Assembly (NCBI GenBank): GCA_041392805.1
Contig: JAWKLJ010000002.1
Coordinates: 1,751,001-1,815,000 of the forward strand
DNA from: Saprospiraceae bacterium
GTDB taxonomy: Bacteria; Bacteroidota; Bacteroidia; Chitinophagales; Saprospiraceae
Direction of reading: 5' to 3'
DNA length: 64,000 nucleotides
Shown here: positions 25,124-33,785 of the stretch, in pieces
Layout of the letters: each line of letters begins with the position of its first letter
Position numbering within the stretch: position 1 is the first letter of the stretch
Notes under the pieces: generated by a model
Seen by the model: only the letters and a program-made list of their open reading frames with translations
What the model was told of the DNA's origin: nothing
The model's database searches: none
Made by a program: the position numbers and the translations under genes

Positions 25124-26431
25124 ATGAAGCAAAATGTAAAGGTCTTTAAGTTCGGAGGTGCTTCCTTGAAAAACCCTGAAATGTTGCAGAATGTTGGCCA
25201 GATACTCCAATCCTATAAAGATGAGCAATTAGTCATAGTCGTTTCTGCTATGGGTAAAACCACGGACGCGCTAGAAGCCATCGCTGTAGCTCATGCCCAA
25301 CAAAACGGGCAGGCGCCAGCCTTGCTAGCAGCCATCAAGCAACAGCATTTTGAAGCCTGCCAAGCATTTTTTGAGCCTAGTCACGAAGTTTTTGCTTTGC
25401 TCAACGATACTTTTGTAGAAATAGAGTGGGTATTAGAAGAAGAACCTCATGAGAATTATGACTACATGTATGACCAAATCGTTTCCATTGGTGAGTTGGC
25501 TTCGTCAAGGGTCGTTCATGCCTATCTCAATAAAATTGGCCTACCTACGCAATGGGTAGATGCTCGGGATATTATACTGACAGATGATATGTTCAGGGAA
25601 GGTTGGGTGCAATGGGATGAGACGGTGGCGAATGCCAAGCGTATCGTAGAGCCGCTGTTGCAAACCCCAGGATTTGTAATTACCCAAGGCTTTATAGGAA
25701 GTACCACCGAAAACTTTACTACGACACTTGGTAGAGAAGGTTCGGATTATACAGCGGCAATATTCTCCTTCTGTCTGGACGCCGAAAGCATGACGATTTG
25801 GAAAGATGTGCCAGGTGTGCTTACGGGGGATCCACGCGTGTTCGACAATGTCACTAAGCTGGATTTGCTCTCTTACAAAGAGGCTATTGAAATGACTTAT
25901 TATGGAGCAAAAGTTATCCACCCCAAGACCATTAAACCATTGCAAAATAAAAGTATCCCACTTTATGTTAAGTCCTTTATTGATCCAAGTGGGGCTGGTA
26001 CCTATATTTCGGGTGAGGTAGAAGACAATTACCCGCCAATGGTGGCTATTGAAAAAAAGCAAGCCTTATTGTATATTTCCACGCGTGACTTTTCCTTTGT
26101 AGCGGAGCACCATATGAGTTATCTATTTAAGATGATCACAGCGTTTCGTTTGCAGGTCAATATGATGCAGAATACGGCTATTTGTTTTTCCATTTGTGTT
26201 AATGATATTGATGATAAAGTGGATCAATTCATCAAGGCGATTGAGGATCAATTCAAAGTTATTATTGATCGAAACCTGGAATTGATAACCGTTCGTCATT
26301 ACCATGAGCATATTTTGGGCGATTTACGCGGAGATAAAGTCGTGCTTTTAGAAGAGCGCATTCGGGAAACGATACAAATGGTGTTGAAAGACGTCCCAGT
26401 CATGAGGCGAAAAAAAGAAATAGAAGCCTAG
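25124..26431 (+). CDS. lysC: Aspartate kinase
   Basis: 435 residues from the ATG at 25124 (a TTG two codons upstream is less likely). Kinase motifs: VFKFGGASLKNP (residues 7-18), IVVSAMGKTTD, LPTQWVDARD, and TLGREGSDYTAAIF for the aspartate and ATP site; WKDVPGVLTGDPR and AKVIHPKTIKPL complete the catalytic domain (to about 290). The C-terminal 140 residues form the ACT regulatory part. The enzyme makes 4-phospho-aspartate, the first step to lysine, threonine and methionine. It is monofunctional, without the homoserine dehydrogenase domain. tilS follows 26 bases later. Confidence 0.95.
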   Translation: MKQNVKVFKFGGASLKNPEMLQNVGQILQSYKDEQLVIVVSAMGKTTDALEAIAVAHAQQNGQAPALLAAIKQQHFEACQAFFEPSHEVFALLNDTFVEIEWVLEEEPHENYDYMYDQIVSIGELASSRVVHAYLNKIGLPTQWVDARDIILTDDMFREGWVQWDETVANAKRIVEPLLQTPGFVITQGFIGSTTENFTTTLGREGSDYTAAIFSFCLDAESMTIWKDVPGVLTGDPRVFDNVTKLDLLSYKEAIEMTYYGAKVIHPKTIKPLQNKSIPLYVKSFIDPSGAGTYISGEVEDNYPPMVAIEKKQALLYISTRDFSFVAEHHMSYLFKMITAFRLQVNMMQNTAICFSICVNDIDDKVDQFIKAIEDQFKVIIDRNLELITVRHYHEHILGDLRGDKVVLLEERIRETIQMVLKDVPVMRRKKEIEA

Positions 26432-26457
26432 TACCCGTTAAACTTTCCACTTTACTA

Positions 26458-27813
26458 ATGAGTTTGCTTCATCGATTCCAGCAATATCTACCTCACCAAG
26501 AACTTTTTTCCGTAGAGGAGAAAGTCTTGCTGGCAGTGAGTGGTGGTATCGACTCGGTGACGATGGTTCATTTGTTTAAACAAGCGGGTTTGTCTTTTGG
26601 GATAGCACATTGTAATTTCCAATTGAGGGGTTCTGTATCCGATGAGGATGAACAATTTATCAAAGCGCTCGCAGCGGCTAAGGAGGTTCCTTTTTATAGC
26701 ATTGCTTTCCCTACAGCACAAATGGCAGCGGCCAGCAAACAATCTATTCAGGTTGTAGCAAGAGAATTGCGTTATGAATGGTTAGAAAAGATTCGGCAGG
26801 AAAACAAGTACCAATGGATTGCCACCGCCCACCATTTGAACGATGCCATAGAAACTTTTTTTTATAATTTCACCAAAGGTGCTGGCCTGAAAGGTTTACG
26901 AGGCATGAACGCCAAGCGGGCGCACCTTATTCGTCCTTTGCTTTTTGTACCACGGGAGGAAATAGAGCGGTATGCAAGCGAAGAAAATCTTGCCTTTAGA
27001 GAGGATAGTTCCAATTTGACGGACAAATACGCGCGGAATAAAATCAGGCATCATGTCATTCCCCTTTTAAAAACGATTAACCCTAATTTGGAGGAAACGG
27101 CAGCCCGCAATTTGGACCATTTGGAAGAAGCTTATTATCTGTATCAATTGGCCTTAGTGGCCTGGCAACAAAAATGGGTGCTGCAAATGGGGGGGCAGCT
27201 GCATATTCAAAAACAGGGCTTAAGACAGGATTTTCCTGCTGCCAGCAGCTTATTATTTGAAACCTTGCGCAATTACGGCTTTCAATCTGCCCAAATAGCT
27301 CAAATGCTCGATCACCTGGGGGGAGAGGCTGGTGCACAATTTTTTTCTACGACCCATCGGTTGTTAGTGGATAGAGCGGCCTTTATTTTGGAGCCCATAA
27401 AGACAGTTGAAGACACTTTGGATAGAATTACCGTTGACAAAGAAGAAAATGTCATCGGATTATCAGGTGGGATGCTTACCTTTGAAAGGAAATCAGGTTC
27501 CCCGGAAACCTATTCTTCTCCCTCGGAGTCAGCTTATATTGACACCAAAAATATTCGCTATCCCTTAGAGGTGAGGCATTGGCAAGAAGGAGATACTTTT
27601 TGCCCTTTAGGGATGAACGGGAAACACCAGAAATTGCAAGATTTTTTTAGCAATAATAACCTGTCTCGGTTTGATAAAGAAAAAGTATGGCTATTAGTGA
27701 ATGCAGATGGAGCGATCATATGGGTGATTGGATATCGAGTAGATGATCGATTCAAAATTTTGCCAAGTACCCAATCTTTCCTTGAGATAACCTATTTAAA
27801 AAAAGTCCTATGA
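26458..27813 (+). CDS. tilS: tRNA(Ile)-lysidine synthetase TilS
   Basis: 451 residues. The PP-loop is VLLAVSGGIDSVTMVHLF (SGGIDS at 28-33), followed by IAHCNFQLRGSVSDEDE, ATAHHLNDAIETFFYNFTKG, GLKGLRGM and REDSSNLTDKYARNKIRH, all standard TilS features. A C-terminal domain with LEVRHWQEGDTFCPLGMNGKHQ binds the tRNA acceptor end. The enzyme changes C34 of the AUA-reading tRNA-Ile to lysidine and is normally essential. Its stop overlaps the start of the next gene by four bases (ATGA), so the Omp28-like gene is translationally coupled to it. Confidence 0.96.
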   Translation: MSLLHRFQQYLPHQELFSVEEKVLLAVSGGIDSVTMVHLFKQAGLSFGIAHCNFQLRGSVSDEDEQFIKALAAAKEVPFYSIAFPTAQMAAASKQSIQVVARELRYEWLEKIRQENKYQWIATAHHLNDAIETFFYNFTKGAGLKGLRGMNAKRAHLIRPLLFVPREEIERYASEENLAFREDSSNLTDKYARNKIRHHVIPLLKTINPNLEETAARNLDHLEEAYYLYQLALVAWQQKWVLQMGGQLHIQKQGLRQDFPAASSLLFETLRNYGFQSAQIAQMLDHLGGEAGAQFFSTTHRLLVDRAAFILEPIKTVEDTLDRITVDKEENVIGLSGGMLTFERKSGSPETYSSPSESAYIDTKNIRYPLEVRHWQEGDTFCPLGMNGKHQKLQDFFSNNNLSRFDKEKVWLLVNADGAIIWVIGYRVDDRFKILPSTQSFLEITYLKKVL

Positions 27814-28868
27814 AAAGTATTTTACTTACAATTGGCTTGATGGTATTTGCCATTTCCACGAATGGTCAAGCAATAGAAATTCCAAAAAGTCAGGTGCCTT
27901 TAATTACTAAAATATCGGCCTCTTGGTGCCCTCATTGTGGCAATTGGGGTTGGAACTTTTATGAAGGTTTGCGAGAAGACAACGTTGGGAAGGCCATTAT
28001 GGTCACCGCACATTATAGTGGGGATTATCGGACCGATGCAGGTGCAGCTATTGCCAGCAATTTCGGAATTATTGGCCAGCCTGAGTTTTATATAGGAACA
28101 GATAGGGTAGCCGCAAATTCGAATAATTATGCCAGTATGGTGCCTTCTGTGAATAGCATTGTTAATGCTCAGTTAGGGACAGCTCCCGTGGTACAATCTG
28201 GCATAAAGGCCAGGCTTCAGCCCAATGGCATGATGACCGTAAATACGAGCACACAGTTTTTTAGTACCACGACCGGGGAGTACTATTTGGCGATGTACCT
28301 ATTAGAAAACAACTTTGTGGGTTATCAAGCAGGGCAAGGAAACGCTGCCGCACATAAAAATATATTGCGGGCCGTTATTGGTGGTGAAAACTTTGGCGAT
28401 TTAATCGGATTAGGAGAGATAGCGGCCAATACGAAGGTGGATTTGGAACATGATTTTAACCTCGGCAGCTCAAGTTTTCAAGTGGGTAATGTAGAAATAG
28501 TGGCAGTCATTTGGGAAAAAATCGGGAATAAATACAAATACGTAAATGCGAATTCGACAACGGTCATTGACTTGGTATCGGCCAACGAGGAGATAGACAA
28601 TCGGGTAGCCCAATTTACGATTTCGCCCAATCCCGTCTTTGAAACAGCCGTTATTTCATTTCAATTAAGTGAGAAACTATCGAATGCTGAACTCCGTTTG
28701 TTTACCTTAGACGGTAAACAAGTGCAGGTTTTGCAGGCTAATACTTCCTTTGCAGCGGGGCAACACCGAATTGAAATTCAGCGGTCAAACCTAAAAAGCG
28801 CAGGCGTCTACCTGGTGCAATTAATTAGTGATCAAGGCGCTATTTCCAGGAAATTAGTGGTTCAATGA
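27810..28868 (+). CDS. Omp28-like thioredoxin-fold protein with T9SS type A sorting tail
   Basis: 352 residues. A signal peptide (1-19, ending NGQA) is followed by a thioredoxin-like active site ASWCPHCGNWGW (CxxC) and a pattern of the Omp28-related family (IGQPEFYIGTDRV). The last 85 residues are a type IX secretion type A sorting domain: FTISPNPVFETAVISFQL ... GVYLVQLISDQGA ... RKLVVQ. It should be exported through the outer membrane and attached to or released from the cell surface. Overlaps tilS by four bases; the next gene begins four bases after its stop. Confidence 0.88.
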   Translation: MKSILLTIGLMVFAISTNGQAIEIPKSQVPLITKISASWCPHCGNWGWNFYEGLREDNVGKAIMVTAHYSGDYRTDAGAAIASNFGIIGQPEFYIGTDRVAANSNNYASMVPSVNSIVNAQLGTAPVVQSGIKARLQPNGMMTVNTSTQFFSTTTGEYYLAMYLLENNFVGYQAGQGNAAAHKNILRAVIGGENFGDLIGLGEIAANTKVDLEHDFNLGSSSFQVGNVEIVAVIWEKIGNKYKYVNANSTTVIDLVSANEEIDNRVAQFTISPNPVFETAVISFQLSEKLSNAELRLFTLDGKQVQVLQANTSFAAGQHRIEIQRSNLKSAGVYLVQLISDQGAISRKLVVQ

Positions 28869-28872
28869 GGAT

Positions 28873-29319
28873 ATGATTGAACTTGACCTTTTGTCTTTTC
28901 AAGGCCAGCTGCAGATCAAAAAGGAAGAGGGAAAACGTTTTCTTTTTGATCCCATTCGAAAGAAGTGGTTGGTGCTTTTGCCCGAGGAGTTGGTTCGCCA
29001 ACTCATGTTATGCTATCTTATTCAAACCAAGCAGTACAACAAAAACCGCATCCGGGTGGAGATGGGATTGCAGGTCAATACCCTGCAAAAGCGATGCGAT
29101 ATTCTGATTTACGACCAGGAGATGTCGCCTTTTCTACTGGTGGAGTGCAAAGCGCCCACCGTGCCAATTGATCAAACCACTTTCCGACAGATCGCTAATT
29201 ATAATTTACCTCTAAAAGTTCCATACCTTTTAGTGACAAATGGATTGGCAACTTATTGTTGTAGAATGAATTATGAAAAGAATGATTTTGAATTTGTGAA
29301 AGCGGTTCCTGCGTATTAG
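28873..29319 (+). CDS. Orphan type I restriction HsdR N-terminal-like protein (PD-(D/E)xK fold)
   Basis: 148 residues matching the HSDR_N_2 (PF13588) type: RIRVEMGLQ, RCDILIYD, FLLVECKAP, then IDQTTFRQIANYN and YLLVTNGLATYCC. Asp in RCDILIYD and Glu-x-Lys in VECKAP form the PD-(D/E)xK nuclease signature. There is no helicase, HsdM or HsdS gene nearby, so this is not a restriction system. It is a common single-domain gene in Bacteroidota, probably working on DNA, but its role is unknown. It lies four bases downstream of the Omp28-like gene. Confidence 0.8.
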   Translation: MIELDLLSFQGQLQIKKEEGKRFLFDPIRKKWLVLLPEELVRQLMLCYLIQTKQYNKNRIRVEMGLQVNTLQKRCDILIYDQEMSPFLLVECKAPTVPIDQTTFRQIANYNLPLKVPYLLVTNGLATYCCRMNYEKNDFEFVKAVPAY

Positions 29320-29499
29320 ATTTCACGAAGTACTAGTTTTCGGGTATTCTGCCCTAACGGCACGCATTATGCTTTTGGCGCCTTATGCTGCCAATATTTG
29401 ATCCCTTAGCATGACGGATATGGTGAAAAATCTACCTATTCGGTAGGCAGGCACAGCCATTCAGCTGATGGTTTCTCCTTCCGAATTCGATTTTTGTCA

Positions 29500-31059
29500 C
29501 TACATTTTCACCATACGACTCGTTTTTTGTCGCCCTTTCAATTGAAGTCGGTAATAATAACTGCCTGGGGGTAGGTTACCCGCATCAAACCGCACCTCAT
29601 GTTCCCCGGCTTGCAAACGCTGGTTCAGCAGGACCTTTAGTTCGGCTCCCATGGCATTAAAAATGCTCAATTTAGCCCATTCATTTTCCGATTTGAAACT
29701 GATGGTGGTCCAACTGCGGAAAGGGTTAGGGTAATTAAAGAGTGCTATGGGTTGGTCATTTGTTAAAACAGGGCGAGTTGAGGTGACACTACAGGATTGG
29801 ATAATCGGGATATATTGAAAATCAGGGTGTAAAAGGGTTTTGACATCGTTTTCCTTGACTTCAAACCAATCCATGAGCAATGATCCGTAGATGTCCCGAA
29901 AATCATTTTGCATCGGCAGACCCTCCGAATTATCTACATCAGCGGGAATATCAGGGCTATCGCCAAAGACCGTGGGATTCACACAGGAACCAAAAACGAT
30001 CATAGGAGAAGCTGTTCCATGATCCGTCCCAAAACTATCGTTGGATTTAATCCGGCGGCCAAATTCTGAGAAGGTCATTCCAACGACTCTTTCCGAAAGC
30101 CCTTGCGCATCCAGGTCCTTTTGAAAAGCCGTCATGGCCTCCGACAAAGTTTCCATTAATGCGGCATGTTCTCCGGTTGTGGGATCACCCTCTACGACTT
30201 GGTTGGCATGGGTGTCGAATCCACCGATATTTACGATATAAATTTTGGTTTTGAGGCCGCCAGAGATGAGTAAGGCTACATTTTTCAGTTGCTCACCTAA
30301 ACCGTTGTTTTCTGGATAAGGAACCTGGTTTTTTCCTACTTGGGCAACAGCGGTAATCCTTTCGCCATATTTATTTGCTTGTTTGATAGTTACCCGCAGG
30401 AAACTAAGTTCATCACCATATGGGGTGTCTGGGATTTCTCCTGGTTCTCCCTCCGTTAAGGGAGCAAGGCTAAATGGGTCGGAAAGTGTCAAGCTAAAAT
30501 TAGCCCCAACACCTTGGCAGGTTTCGGACACCACATTTCCCATCGTAATGGCAAAGGGGTCTGGGAAATCGCTATTCGGATAATCGGTTGGAAAGGTGGG
30601 ATGAAGGGTATCAAAATATCGCCCCAGCCAGCCTTCATTCCATACTTCATCGGCGGGTGACCCCGAGCTCCAAATATCCATTGAACGGAAATGCGATCTA
30701 TTCTGGTTGGGATAACCAACGCTTTGGAGAATACTAACCTGGCCGTCCTTGTACATGTTTTGGACACCTTGCATGACAGGGTGTAACCCAACAGTATCCG
30801 TTAATTCCAGAATGGAATTTTCTGGCAATAGTATATTGCTTCTGACAATAGCCAGCGTATCGTATTTATCTCTAGGGATGACCATATTGATACCATCATT
30901 CCCGCCATTGAGTTGGATAAGAACGAGCACTTTGTCACTATCATTATTGATGAGACTCGCCAGGCTTGAGTTGGGCATGGCGGATAGCTTCATGCCGTTT
31001 AAGATCATTGGGACGCTCGCAGCTGCTCCGGCTGCTTTTATGAAATTTCTTCTTTTCAT
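29500..31059 (-). CDS. DUF1501 family protein with Tat-type leader and T9SS sorting tail
   Basis: 519 residues. The leader MKRRNFIKAAGAAASVPM has a twin-arginine-like motif (RRNFIK). The DUF1501 body (sulfatase/alkaline-phosphatase-like fold) shows LVLIQLNGGNDGINMVIP, NRSHFRSMDIW, IVNIGGFDTHANQ, MTFSEFGRRIKSNDSFGTDHG. The last 80 residues form a T9SS type A sorting domain (NYPNPFRSWTTISF ... GSYYYRLQLKGRQ). A predicted Tat leader with a T9SS tail implies a folded or cofactor-bearing cargo. It lies 49 bases downstream of the DUF1800 gene; the pair is nearly always together. Function unknown. Confidence 0.9.
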   Translation of the reverse strand: MKRRNFIKAAGAAASVPMILNGMKLSAMPNSSLASLINNDSDKVLVLIQLNGGNDGINMVIPRDKYDTLAIVRSNILLPENSILELTDTVGLHPVMQGVQNMYKDGQVSILQSVGYPNQNRSHFRSMDIWSSGSPADEVWNEGWLGRYFDTLHPTFPTDYPNSDFPDPFAITMGNVVSETCQGVGANFSLTLSDPFSLAPLTEGEPGEIPDTPYGDELSFLRVTIKQANKYGERITAVAQVGKNQVPYPENNGLGEQLKNVALLISGGLKTKIYIVNIGGFDTHANQVVEGDPTTGEHAALMETLSEAMTAFQKDLDAQGLSERVVGMTFSEFGRRIKSNDSFGTDHGTASPMIVFGSCVNPTVFGDSPDIPADVDNSEGLPMQNDFRDIYGSLLMDWFEVKENDVKTLLHPDFQYIPIIQSCSVTSTRPVLTNDQPIALFNYPNPFRSWTTISFKSENEWAKLSIFNAMGAELKVLLNQRLQAGEHEVRFDAGNLPPGSYYYRLQLKGRQKTSRMVKM

Positions 31060-31108
31060 GATTTTTTTGGATGCTTCTGTTGTGGGAACAGAACGGTTTA
31101 CAAAATGT

Positions 31109-32779
31109 CTAGCTTAGGTAATACTCCGCCATGCTCATCATAGCCTGGATCAAATCCCGCAATTTGGCATTGACCGCATCGGCCAGGTCCCGGTTGTCGG
31201 GATCAGCTGCGTATTGACCGTATTCAACCGTCCATTCAAAATCGGGTAAACCGGGTATCAGTATATCCTTTAGCGCCACTTTTTGGCTATCCGTTAAAGG
31301 TTGAGGAAACCATATTTTTGCAAATTCATCTATCACCGCATTAGGGTCGGTTGGTTTATCTACCAACTTAATGACTTCTAGTGGGTTTATTCGGGTTTTT
31401 TCACCTTGGGTCGTAAAACCAAAGGTCGCCACCTTATTGGTATAGCCCATTCGCTGTTGAAGGGTAGTCGCATTGATCCAGGTACGGTAGAACTGCGGTT
31501 CCTGGTAATAAGCTTTCCATCCTGCTACTTGAGGTGGGTTGATGTAATCCATCTCCATTAAGGTAACGGTACTGTAGATTTTTACCATTATGGCATAATA
31601 AAGTGGTAGATTATCTTTGGGTAGACTTACTTGCATTTGTTTTAGCGGTGCAATGACAAAATCTACTGGGTTTTTGATCATTGGACCAACACTGAGTATG
31701 TCATAGAAATGCTCACTACGGAGTAAAGTCTGGAGGACCGCCTTGATCTCAAAGTTATTTTCAATCAACAAGTCCGCCATGGGTTCTATCACATTGACTT
31801 CCGCATTATCGTCAATTTTATAGTAGATAAACCACCGATACAATTTTCGACAAATAAACCTGGAAACTTCTTTTTGCTGGAAGATGATATCTATCAAGTC
31901 AGCGTATTCGCTATCTCCCTGGTTATTGATGACGGTATTGTTAAACCGATGAGAAAGTTGTTTGCTGGTTTGATCATGGCGATTAGCCGTAAAATAGGGT
32001 TCAATATTAATCGCTGCATTGTTGGTGTTAAAACCGCGATCCCTCCAGCCTGTCAAAACCCTGGCTATTTCAAGGACATCCACTTCCGTGTAGTTGGTGT
32101 AGTCATCTGGGCCAGCAAGCGGCCCTTTGCCGATAGTAAATAATTCTAAAAGTTCCCTCGCATAATTCTCATTGGGAGCTACTGCTGTATTTTGATTACC
32201 ATTTAAAAAGCGCAACATGGCAGGTTCTACCGTCATGTTTTTAACCAGTTCTCTAAAATTCCCCCAGGCATTGCGCCTAATTAAATCGAGGTACCTATAA
32301 ATATATTTAGGATCATTTACATTATTGACAGCAAAGTGATTGTGCCAAAAGAGCGTAAGTTTTTCTCTAATAGAAATACCTTCCTCCATGATATTTATCA
32401 TGATCCAGGCTCGTAGACTTCTTGCGCGGGCTGGTTTGTAGTTTTGGGTATTCGAATAGGGCGCATTGATCCAGGTTGTTCCTAGTGGCGCATTAGGGTC
32501 TTCTTCTTCATCATAATAGATAGGTGCATCGGGTAGGGGAATATCTGCAAATAGCTGAGAAAGGGTGGCTTCCATACCCATGTCAACAGCTTGTTTGATC
32601 TGTGCATACGTAGGCGCAAAGGTTGCCCTCCGCAAGAGGTGTGCGGCTTGTTCGAAGGTCCATTCGCCACTATAGGGCTCCAGGCCTGTGTTTAGAAAAG
32701 TGGCCGAAAGGGATGATGTGGATTGGTGTTTAGCTTTTTTTTGGCCTAACAAGGTAGCTAAACTATCTCTTCTATCCAT
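31109..32779 (-). CDS. DUF1800 family protein
   Basis: 556 residues. Typical DUF1800 features are AAHLLRRATFAPTYAQI near the start, LTLFWHNHFAV, NENYARELLELFTIGKG, EVDVLEIARVLTGWRDRGF, ILRSEHF-like LLRSEHFYD, and PPQVAGWKAY. No signal peptide is obvious at the N-terminus (MDRRDSLATLLGQKK), as is usual for this family. The partner DUF1501 protein is encoded just downstream in the same operon; the two probably act as a unit at the cell envelope. Biochemical role unknown. Confidence 0.9.
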   Translation of the reverse strand: MDRRDSLATLLGQKKAKHQSTSSLSATFLNTGLEPYSGEWTFEQAAHLLRRATFAPTYAQIKQAVDMGMEATLSQLFADIPLPDAPIYYDEEEDPNAPLGTTWINAPYSNTQNYKPARARSLRAWIMINIMEEGISIREKLTLFWHNHFAVNNVNDPKYIYRYLDLIRRNAWGNFRELVKNMTVEPAMLRFLNGNQNTAVAPNENYARELLELFTIGKGPLAGPDDYTNYTEVDVLEIARVLTGWRDRGFNTNNAAINIEPYFTANRHDQTSKQLSHRFNNTVINNQGDSEYADLIDIIFQQKEVSRFICRKLYRWFIYYKIDDNAEVNVIEPMADLLIENNFEIKAVLQTLLRSEHFYDILSVGPMIKNPVDFVIAPLKQMQVSLPKDNLPLYYAIMVKIYSTVTLMEMDYINPPQVAGWKAYYQEPQFYRTWINATTLQQRMGYTNKVATFGFTTQGEKTRINPLEVIKLVDKPTDPNAVIDEFAKIWFPQPLTDSQKVALKDILIPGLPDFEWTVEYGQYAADPDNRDLADAVNAKLRDLIQAMMSMAEYYLS

Positions 32780-33116
32780 ATGCTATGGGTTTTGGTTATT
32801 TGCAAAATGGTGATAAGTTTTAGACTAATAGTCAACGCCAGGGTTTAATATGAAAGGAATGATGATTGGGTTAGAGACCTGGGGAAAGTGCTTTGACTCG
32901 GAATAAGGGAAAATATAATGGGGTAATTATATGCTAAGATAGGATAAAAACGAAGCCAGACTTAGATTATTTTACGTAAATGAAATTTGTGCGTAAAAAG
33001 TCAAGGGGTGACTACCCTCGTTACACCCTGGCAAGTCACCCCTTGACATGCTGGGGCCCTTTGACTCGCCAAAAATTTATAAATTGCGGCCTTAATTGGT
33101 TTGAAACCTTAATAAA
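32780..33116. other. 337-bp divergent gap upstream of DUF1800 and pgmB
   Basis: No gene was found. It must hold promoters for both directions. Visible structure is limited to an inverted repeat TTTTACG/CGTAAAA (32970-32976 and 32992-32998) and the palindrome at 33000-33047. No exact TAnnTTTG box with a paired TTTG was identified. Confidence 0.6.
33000..33047. repeat. 14-bp perfect inverted repeat upstream of pgmB
   Basis: GTCAAGGGGTGACT (33000-33013) and AGTCACCCCTTGAC (33034-33047) are exact reverse complements around a 20-nt centre that itself contains GTTACACCC, a variant half-site. It lies 70 bases before the pgmB ATG. It could be an operator for the disaccharide operon or a mobile-type hairpin. 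Confidence 0.7.
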
Positions 33117-33785
33117 ATGATCAAAGCTTGCATTTTTGATTTGGATGGTGTGATTGTCGACACGGCTAAATACCACTTTATTGCCTGGAGAAAATTGGCC
33201 AATGAACTGGGTTTTGATTTCACTGCGGAGCAGAATGAAAAACTAAAGGGCATTAGCCGAATGGAGTCCCTTGACCTGATTCTCTCCTGGGGCGGAGTCG
33301 AAAAAACAGCCGAAGAAAGGCTGGCATTAGCGACCAAAAAGAACGATTTGTATTTGACTTATATCCTCAAAATGGGCGCAGATGAGGTATTAGATGGTGC
33401 GCAACCTTTTTTGAGAGAATTACAGCAACTTGGCTTACAAATAGCCATAGGTTCTGCCAGCAAGAACGCTACGACTATCCTTCAGCAGCTAGGTTTGGCG
33501 CCGGCTTTTAATATTATTATTGATGGTAACAAAGTAAGTAAAAGTAAACCTGATCCGGAAGTATTTTTAAGGGCCGCAGCGGACCTAGGCCTAAGTCCAG
33601 CTGAATGTATCGTCTTTGAAGATGCTGAAGCGGGCATAGAAGCCGCTTTGGCAGGTGGATTTTATGCCGTTGGAATAGGAGACCCCGCCGTTTTAAAGGA
33701 TGCTCATCTGGTGGTGCCTGATTTTAAGGGCAGGAGTTTTAAAAGCATGGTAGAAGGGATTAGACTTAAAAAGGAAATAGCATGA
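33117..33785 (+). CDS. pgmB: Beta-phosphoglucomutase
   Basis: 222 residues. HAD motif I is CIFDLDGVIVDTAKYH (Asp8 nucleophile, Asp10 acid/base), followed by the cap-domain WRKLANELG and KLKGISRMESLDLIL, the substrate motifs IAIGSASKNA and KVSKSKPDPEVF, and motif IV VFEDAEAGIEAA. It converts beta-glucose-1-phosphate to glucose-6-phosphate. Its ATGA overlap with the GH65 phosphorylase gene, which releases beta-glucose-1-phosphate, fixes the role: breakdown of an alpha-linked disaccharide such as maltose. Confidence 0.94.
   Translation: MIKACIFDLDGVIVDTAKYHFIAWRKLANELGFDFTAEQNEKLKGISRMESLDLILSWGGVEKTAEERLALATKKNDLYLTYILKMGADEVLDGAQPFLRELQQLGLQIAIGSASKNATTILQQLGLAPAFNIIIDGNKVSKSKPDPEVFLRAAADLGLSPAECIVFEDAEAGIEAALAGGFYAVGIGDPAVLKDAHLVVPDFKGRSFKSMVEGIRLKKEIA

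Noticed and set aside
28873..29319. Type I restriction-modification system
   Set aside because: Only an HsdR-N-like domain is present; no helicase, HsdM or HsdS genes flank it.
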